The translations under genes and the position numbers were made by a program. The notes under the pieces were generated by a model. That model had not been told where the DNA came from and searched no databases. It saw nothing but the letters and a program-made list of their open reading frames with translations. From a virus, in the IMG/VR virus record IMGVR_UViG_3300007541_000030, positions 1 through 50,278 of that record: a stretch of DNA of 50,278 nt; one strand, 5' to 3'. Positions 46,160 through 50,278 of this stretch are shown one piece after another; positions within the stretch are counted from its first letter, which is position 1; the number at the start of each line of letters is the position of its first letter.

Positions 46160-47989
46160 GTGTCTAAACAAACAGAACAATTTCGCATACTGACAGCGCG
46201 ACAACATGTCCGTGAGCGCATCGGTATGTACATGGGTTCGAGCTCGCAAGAGTCTATCGAACGTTTCGTGCTTGGCCAGTGGAAGTCAGCGACCTATGTC
46301 CCTGCACTATCCAAGATGGTGGACGAGATCCTCGACAACGCGATCGACGAAGCGATCCGCACGAACTTTAAATACGCGAACAAGATCAACGTGTCGGTAG
46401 AGGGTAACAAGGTTATCGTCACCGACAATGGCCGCGGGATCCCTCAGGATGAAATCTTTGATGAAACCTCTGGGGATACCATTCTTCGTCCCGTAGCAGC
46501 ATGGACGAAGGTGAACGCCGGTACCTCGTTTGACGACGAGCGAGTAACGATCGGTACGAACGGTGTCGGCTCAGCTGCTACCAACTTTCTATCATCTCAG
46601 TTCGTCGGTAAGACTTGGTCCAATGGGAACCTAGTCGAAGTCAAGTGTAAGGACGGTGCTGAGACAGTCAACATCACACGTAAGACAAAGGACGGTAACG
46701 GTACTGAGGTTGCCTTTGTCGCTGACTTCTCTTTGTTTGAAGTCGACAGCTTAGACGAGCTTGACACGGTAGCGCTCATTGAGGATCGACTCATCAGCCT
46801 CCAAATGGCTTTTCCTGAGATTGCCTTTTCCTTTAATAAACGACGCGTAAAGGTCAATGATCTTAAGAAGTACGCTGCGCTGTTCGGCGAGTGTACCATC
46901 ATCGAGAAAAGCGAGAATCTCTCGTTCTTCTTCGCTCCCTCTGAGGACGGCTTCCGTTCGAACTCGTTCGTCAATGGAGTGAACACTCGACAGGGTGGCA
47001 ACTATGTCGACTACCTGGTGAACGGTGTAGTAGACGAGCTCGTTACCATGATCAAGCGTAAGCACAAGATCGAGGTGGTCAAGACGACGATCAAGGGTGG
47101 GCTTACTTTCGTTAAGTTCGCTCGTAACTTCATCAATCCGAAGTTTGATAGTCAGACTAAGGAACGTCTTACGAACCCCTATGGTAATATTAAGGAACAC
47201 GTCGAGAGTGCAGGAGTCAAGGATTTTCAAGCTCTAGCGAAGAAAATCTTAAACACACCTGAGATCATCGATCCTATCATTGAAGCTCAGCTCGCTAAAA
47301 AGCTCGCGGCTGACAAACGAGCTGCAGCTCTAGCTCAAAAGAAATTGCGCAAAGTCAAGGTAGCTAAACACATTTCGGCTAACGGTGACAACGCTACCCT
47401 CAAGATTGTCGAGGGTGATAGTGCTATGGGGTTCCTATTGAAGGTGCGTGATCCTAACAAGGTGGGAGCCTTCCCGCTTCGTGGTGTGATCATGAACACA
47501 TGGGATATGAAACCAGCCGAAGTCTTGAAGAACAAGGAGCTATCTGAGCTGGTGGCTGTGCTAGGGTTGGATATTAATGATCCCGACAGTGTCGACGACA
47601 TGACTTACAGAAATGTCGCAGCACTCACTGATGCTGACCACGACGGTATCGGACATATTAGCCCATTGCTCATCGCTTTCTTCTACAAGTTCTGGCCAAG
47701 GCTACTAAATGAGAGACGAGTTAAGATTACTCGTACACCGATTATGATTTCAACTAATGGCTCTGATGTAAATTGGTTCTATACATACGAACAAGCAACA
47801 GAGTTTAAGACTAACAATCCAAACTGGAAGCATAGATACATTAAGGGTCTCGGATCTCTTACTGAAGAAGAGTATGATCGAATTATTAATGATCCAGTCT
47901 ACGACACAGTAACAGTAGACGATGCTTCTATTTTTCAAATGATGTTCGGTAAAGATTCGAACCTACGTAAGGAATTTATGTTTCAATGA
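46160..47989 (+). CDS. 39: DNA topoisomerase II large subunit (T4 gp39/gp60-like)
   Basis: 609 residues. ATPase subunit of the phage type II topoisomerase. GHKL ATPase motifs: EILDNAIDEA, VTDNGRGIP and NGVGSAATNF; then the Toprim part: LKIVEGDSAMGFL and LTDADHDGIGHI (D-x-D). In T4 these parts are split between gp39 and gp60; here they are one gene. GTG start, with GGAG nine bases upstream. The first 1.5 kb uses many C-ending codons, whereas the last 300 bp is AT-rich like the rest of the window. Confidence 0.93.
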   Translation: MSKQTEQFRILTARQHVRERIGMYMGSSSQESIERFVLGQWKSATYVPALSKMVDEILDNAIDEAIRTNFKYANKINVSVEGNKVIVTDNGRGIPQDEIFDETSGDTILRPVAAWTKVNAGTSFDDERVTIGTNGVGSAATNFLSSQFVGKTWSNGNLVEVKCKDGAETVNITRKTKDGNGTEVAFVADFSLFEVDSLDELDTVALIEDRLISLQMAFPEIAFSFNKRRVKVNDLKKYAALFGECTIIEKSENLSFFFAPSEDGFRSNSFVNGVNTRQGGNYVDYLVNGVVDELVTMIKRKHKIEVVKTTIKGGLTFVKFARNFINPKFDSQTKERLTNPYGNIKEHVESAGVKDFQALAKKILNTPEIIDPIIEAQLAKKLAADKRAAALAQKKLRKVKVAKHISANGDNATLKIVEGDSAMGFLLKVRDPNKVGAFPLRGVIMNTWDMKPAEVLKNKELSELVAVLGLDINDPDSVDDMTYRNVAALTDADHDGIGHISPLLIAFFYKFWPRLLNERRVKITRTPIMISTNGSDVNWFYTYEQATEFKTNNPNWKHRYIKGLGSLTEEEYDRIINDPVYDTVTVDDASIFQMMFGKDSNLRKEFMFQ

Positions 47990-49356
47990 GTGACTTGACT
48001 ATGTTTACAAACGAACCGGAAGTGACTTCTTATCCAGAAGATAACTATCCCATCTCAGCGGTAGCTAAAAACGAGTGGCTCAGCTTTGCTAAGTACACCG
48101 TTGAAGCTCGAGCTATTCCTAACATGATTGATGGTATGAAACCCGTTCAAAGGTTCTACCTTTACTCGTCGATTCTTAACTCGAAGCGAGAATTCAAGAA
48201 AGTCTCAGCGGTGAGTGGTATTATTAGTGACTATGGTTACAATCATGGAGAGGGTTCTGCGGCAGGCTCCGGCCAACTTATGGCAGCCACGTGGAATAAC
48301 AACATCTGTCTAGTTGAGGGACGCGGTTCCTTCGGTACTCGACTCGTTCAAGAAGCTGGTGCACCTCGTTATGTTTATACTCGACTGCACGACAACTTCA
48401 ACAAGTACATTAAGGATATTGATCTCGCTCCTAAGCACGAGGATCCTGAGCACGAACCACCGGCATTCTACCTTCCAGTTATCCCTCTAGTGTTGGTTAA
48501 CGGAACTAAGGGTATTGCTACTGGCTTTGCTACTAACATCCTCCCTCATGATCCTGAGAGCGTAGCTGCGGCATGCTTGGAGTACATCAACACCGGCGAT
48601 ATTAAGAGTACCCTTCAGATTAAGTTTCCTGAGTTCAACGGTGTAGTTACTCAAGACCACGAGGATCCTAGCAAGTATACGGTAATCGGTGTTTTCGAGA
48701 AGAAAGGTAAGACACAGCTTACGATTACTGAAGTACCCTATGGCTACGACCGTGAAAGCTACGTCAAGGTTCTAGATGGCCTCGAGGAGGACGGTGACAT
48801 CGTATCCTATGAGGACCAGTGCGACAAGACAGGATTCAAGTTTGAAGTCAAGCTCAAGCAGAATACCTCGGCTAACTGGAATGCTTCTAAGATCATTAGT
48901 AAGTTTAAGCTGAGTAAGCCTATGTCGCAAAACCTTACGGTGATCGATCAAGACGGTAAGCTTCGTGAGTATCAAGATGCTCGAGGTATCGTAAAGGATT
49001 TCTGCGACTACCGAATGGGAGTACTCAAGCAGCGAATCAACAAGCAAATCTCTCTTAACTCGATTGAACTCAACTGGTTACGACTCAAACTCGAGTTTGT
49101 ACAAGCAGTGCTTGACGACAAGATCGTATTTAAAAACAAAACTAAGGCTCAGGTAATCGCTCAAATGAAAGCAGCCGGAATGCACCTTTCGCAAGACGAA
49201 GGTGAACGACTTCTTCGCTTGAATATCATGAGTCTGACCAAAGAAATGGTTGCTGAACTTGAAAAACAAATCAAGGATGCTGAAAAGCAACTTCGATTCT
49301 GGCAGCAAACCAGCCCCAAAAAGCAGTTCGTCTCTGACCTCGAAGAGATTAACTAA
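47986..49356 (+). CDS. 52: DNA topoisomerase II medium subunit (T4 gp52-like)
   Basis: 456 residues. DNA breakage-rejoining subunit, GyrA/ParC-type. IPNMIDGMKPVQRFYLY near the start, then RGSFGTRLVQEAGAPRYVYTRLH with the active-site tyrosine (in A-P-R-Y). C-terminal coiled coil (MVAELEKQIKDAEKQLRF). ATGA overlap with the large-subunit gene. Confidence 0.94.
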   Translation: MSDLTMFTNEPEVTSYPEDNYPISAVAKNEWLSFAKYTVEARAIPNMIDGMKPVQRFYLYSSILNSKREFKKVSAVSGIISDYGYNHGEGSAAGSGQLMAATWNNNICLVEGRGSFGTRLVQEAGAPRYVYTRLHDNFNKYIKDIDLAPKHEDPEHEPPAFYLPVIPLVLVNGTKGIATGFATNILPHDPESVAAACLEYINTGDIKSTLQIKFPEFNGVVTQDHEDPSKYTVIGVFEKKGKTQLTITEVPYGYDRESYVKVLDGLEEDGDIVSYEDQCDKTGFKFEVKLKQNTSANWNASKIISKFKLSKPMSQNLTVIDQDGKLREYQDARGIVKDFCDYRMGVLKQRINKQISLNSIELNWLRLKLEFVQAVLDDKIVFKNKTKAQVIAQMKAAGMHLSQDEGERLLRLNIMSLTKEMVAELEKQIKDAEKQLRFWQQTSPKKQFVSDLEEIN

Positions 49357-49373
49357 ATTTAATCTAAAAACAA

Positions 49374-49402
49374 TTGACAAATGCAGTATGATGGTGTAGA
49401 AT
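49374..49402 (+). promoter_or_regulatory. sigma70-like early promoter
   Basis: CAATTGACA, 17 bp, TAGAAT. The -10 box runs directly into the ATG of the following gene, so the predicted RNA start is inside that gene. Confidence 0.65.
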
Positions 49403-49744
49403 ATGTTGAATGTAGGAGAATACACACCCGACAACTGGGTAGTGTTGAAATTAAAACAAGGTAAGCTTGATCGTGGATTCTACAAAGTCCTCGCTGGGTG
49501 GAGTGGTGGTTACCTAGACGGTGACAGTTGGCGAATGAACTCAGGTGTCTCTGAGGTCACTGAGGACGGTGATTACCTATTGTTCCATGGCTACTCGGGT
49601 AGTATCTATCGTTGTCATAAGAAAGGTTATGGGTTGCGAATGAATAATGCCGGTGTTTACAATCATTTAAAAGAGAAGGAAGGATTCGAAGGTCAAGTTA
49701 CTTTGATGGACGAAGATACTGATTGGCTGAATGTGAAATGGTAA
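49403..49744 (+). CDS. conserved small hypothetical protein
   Basis: 113 residues: VGEYTPDNWVVLKL, VLAGWSGGYLDGDSWRMNSG, HGYSGSIYRCHK. A family found in many marine phages; beta-rich, unknown function. The ATG follows the -10 box immediately, so this message is either made by read-through from the topoisomerase operon or begins downstream. Confidence 0.7.
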   Translation: MLNVGEYTPDNWVVLKLKQGKLDRGFYKVLAGWSGGYLDGDSWRMNSGVSEVTEDGDYLLFHGYSGSIYRCHKKGYGLRMNNAGVYNHLKEKEGFEGQVTLMDEDTDWLNVKW

Positions 49745-50019
49745 GCTATAGCACGAACTGGTGCGGTCCAATCAACATGAAATGGATCGAAGAAAATGGT
49801 GATTATTGGAGCGGTGGTCGAATTGATATCTACGGTGTACCGGGCGAACATTATCCTATAGAGTATGGCTTGCCTGTTATGCACACTGAGGATTGGAACG
49901 ATTTCAGTGGTTGGTTAGATGACTTTGAAACACACGAACTGTGGCAGTTTGACGACATTATCGCACAGTACGAACAAGAGAGTGGCCGAAAGATTCGGTG
50001 GTTGAAAGATGAACGATAA
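49738..50019 (+). CDS. conserved small hypothetical protein
   Basis: 93 residues: VSYSTNWCGPINMKWIEENG, GGRIDIYGVPGEHYPIEYGL, then HTEDWNDFSGWLD. Highly characteristic family of marine phages and some cellular genomes; role unknown. Its ATG overlaps the previous stop. Confidence 0.75.
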   Translation: MVSYSTNWCGPINMKWIEENGDYWSGGRIDIYGVPGEHYPIEYGLPVMHTEDWNDFSGWLDDFETHELWQFDDIIAQYEQESGRKIRWLKDER

Positions 50020-50278
50020 AAAAAGATTGTTTGAAGGCTTAGACGAACTACGTGAAATACAACAAGCGGTACGGGCTGAATATGAAGCTAAGAACGATGC
50101 ATGGTGGAATGGTCTTACCGAAGAAGAACGTGAAGATGCGTTTTATGCTGTAATCAAGCGTATGCACAAAGCCGAAGTGGAAGACCGAGGCACTTATCGT
50201 TGGGCACTATACGATGTATTTGGTTTTGATCCAGGCATGTATGGGCGCGGTATGGATTGTGGCTACATGTCACTGCAC
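50009..50278 (+). CDS. conserved small hypothetical protein, 3' end outside window
   Basis: At least 90 residues: AWWNGLTEEEREDAFYAVIKR, then YRWALYDVFGFDPGMYGRGMD. A recurrent partner of the two preceding genes in marine phages. Overlaps the previous gene by 11 bases; no in-frame stop before the window end. Confidence 0.7.
   Translation, partial: MNDKKRLFEGLDELREIQQAVRAEYEAKNDAWWNGLTEEEREDAFYAVIKRMHKAEVEDRGTYRWALYDVFGFDPGMYGRGMDCGYMSLH

Noticed and set aside
46597-47230. Long minus-strand frames opposite the topoisomerase gene
   Set aside because: They are antisense shadows of a strongly conserved coding gene, with no ribosome sites or family resemblance.
1-50278. CRISPR array, insertion sequence, integrase or attachment site
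   Set aside because: I saw no regularly spaced repeats, no transposase or integrase motifs and no tRNA-end duplication. The window reads as a lytic T4-like genome.
1-50278. Phage ferredoxin to serve the bilin reductase
   Set aside because: No small protein with a C-x4-C-x2-C or similar 2Fe-2S ferredoxin pattern was found in this window; it may be elsewhere in the genome or supplied by the host.

Overview
This window is part of the genome of a large T4-like tailed phage (myovirus). It carries the T4 replication and transcription core as recognisable homologues: gp61 primase, gp41 helicase, UvsX, gp32, gp59, gp33, and both topoisomerase II subunits. It also carries NrdA/NrdB, ThyX, T4-type lysozyme, a gp67-like acidic head-core protein, five tRNAs, SpeD, an A-type Fe-S carrier and 2OG-Fe(II) oxygenases. 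Many of the small proteins resemble families known from marine T4-like phages. The host is not stated by the sequence. A C4-pathway 5-aminolevulinate synthase plus a PcyX-type bilin reductase suggest a marine bacterium, plausibly an alphaproteobacterium; this is inference.

Layout. (a) 1-6.5 kb, minus strand: primase, ThyX, NrdA, a NUMOD3 protein, a glutaredoxin-NrdB fusion, then the first 197 residues of 5-aminolevulinate synthase (ALAS), cut by the window edge. (b) 6.5-9.2 kb: spanin-like and lipoprotein genes, gp67-like protein, lysozyme, M15 peptidase. (c) 9.2-17.3 kb: small conserved structural genes, then proteins that begin with a T4-style capsid-targeting peptide. (d) 17.4-22.3 kb: an overlapping eight-gene operon of glycosyltransferases, sulfotransferase, serine hydroxymethyltransferase (SHMT), kinase, methyltransferase and a tiny zinc protein. 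(e) 22.4-27.7 kb: virion proteins and three large proteins with capsid-targeting-like N-termini. (f) 27.7-32.4 kb: replication genes. (g) 32.5-35.6 kb: small membrane proteins, a heme oxygenase-bilin reductase operon, and a divergent A-type Fe-S carrier cluster. (h) 35.6-45.8 kb: accessory genes with tRNAs and a structured, GC-rich non-coding stretch. (i) 45.8-50.3 kb, plus strand: topoisomerase genes and small conserved genes.

Regulation can be read directly. At least twelve sites have TTGACA, a 16-18 bp spacer and TATAAT or a variant, often preceded by TGG (extended -10) and by ACAG before the -35 box. They sit upstream of replication, glycan and small accessory genes, and look like early host-sigma promoters. 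TATAAATA boxes (T4 late type) sit upstream of head-protein genes, the NUMOD3 gene and the heme oxygenase operon.

The most interesting system is tetrapyrrole metabolism. ALAS makes 5-aminolevulinate from glycine and succinyl-CoA, heme oxygenase opens heme to biliverdin, and the bilin reductase makes a reduced bilin. SHMT can supply both glycine (for ALAS) and methylene-tetrahydrofolate (for ThyX). ALAS lies in the early nucleotide-metabolism operon. Heme oxygenase and reductase lie behind a palindromic TATTTATAAATA that also faces the Fe-S carrier genes. A second notable theme is a family of about eight proteins with capsid-targeting-like N-termini, some carrying enzyme domains.
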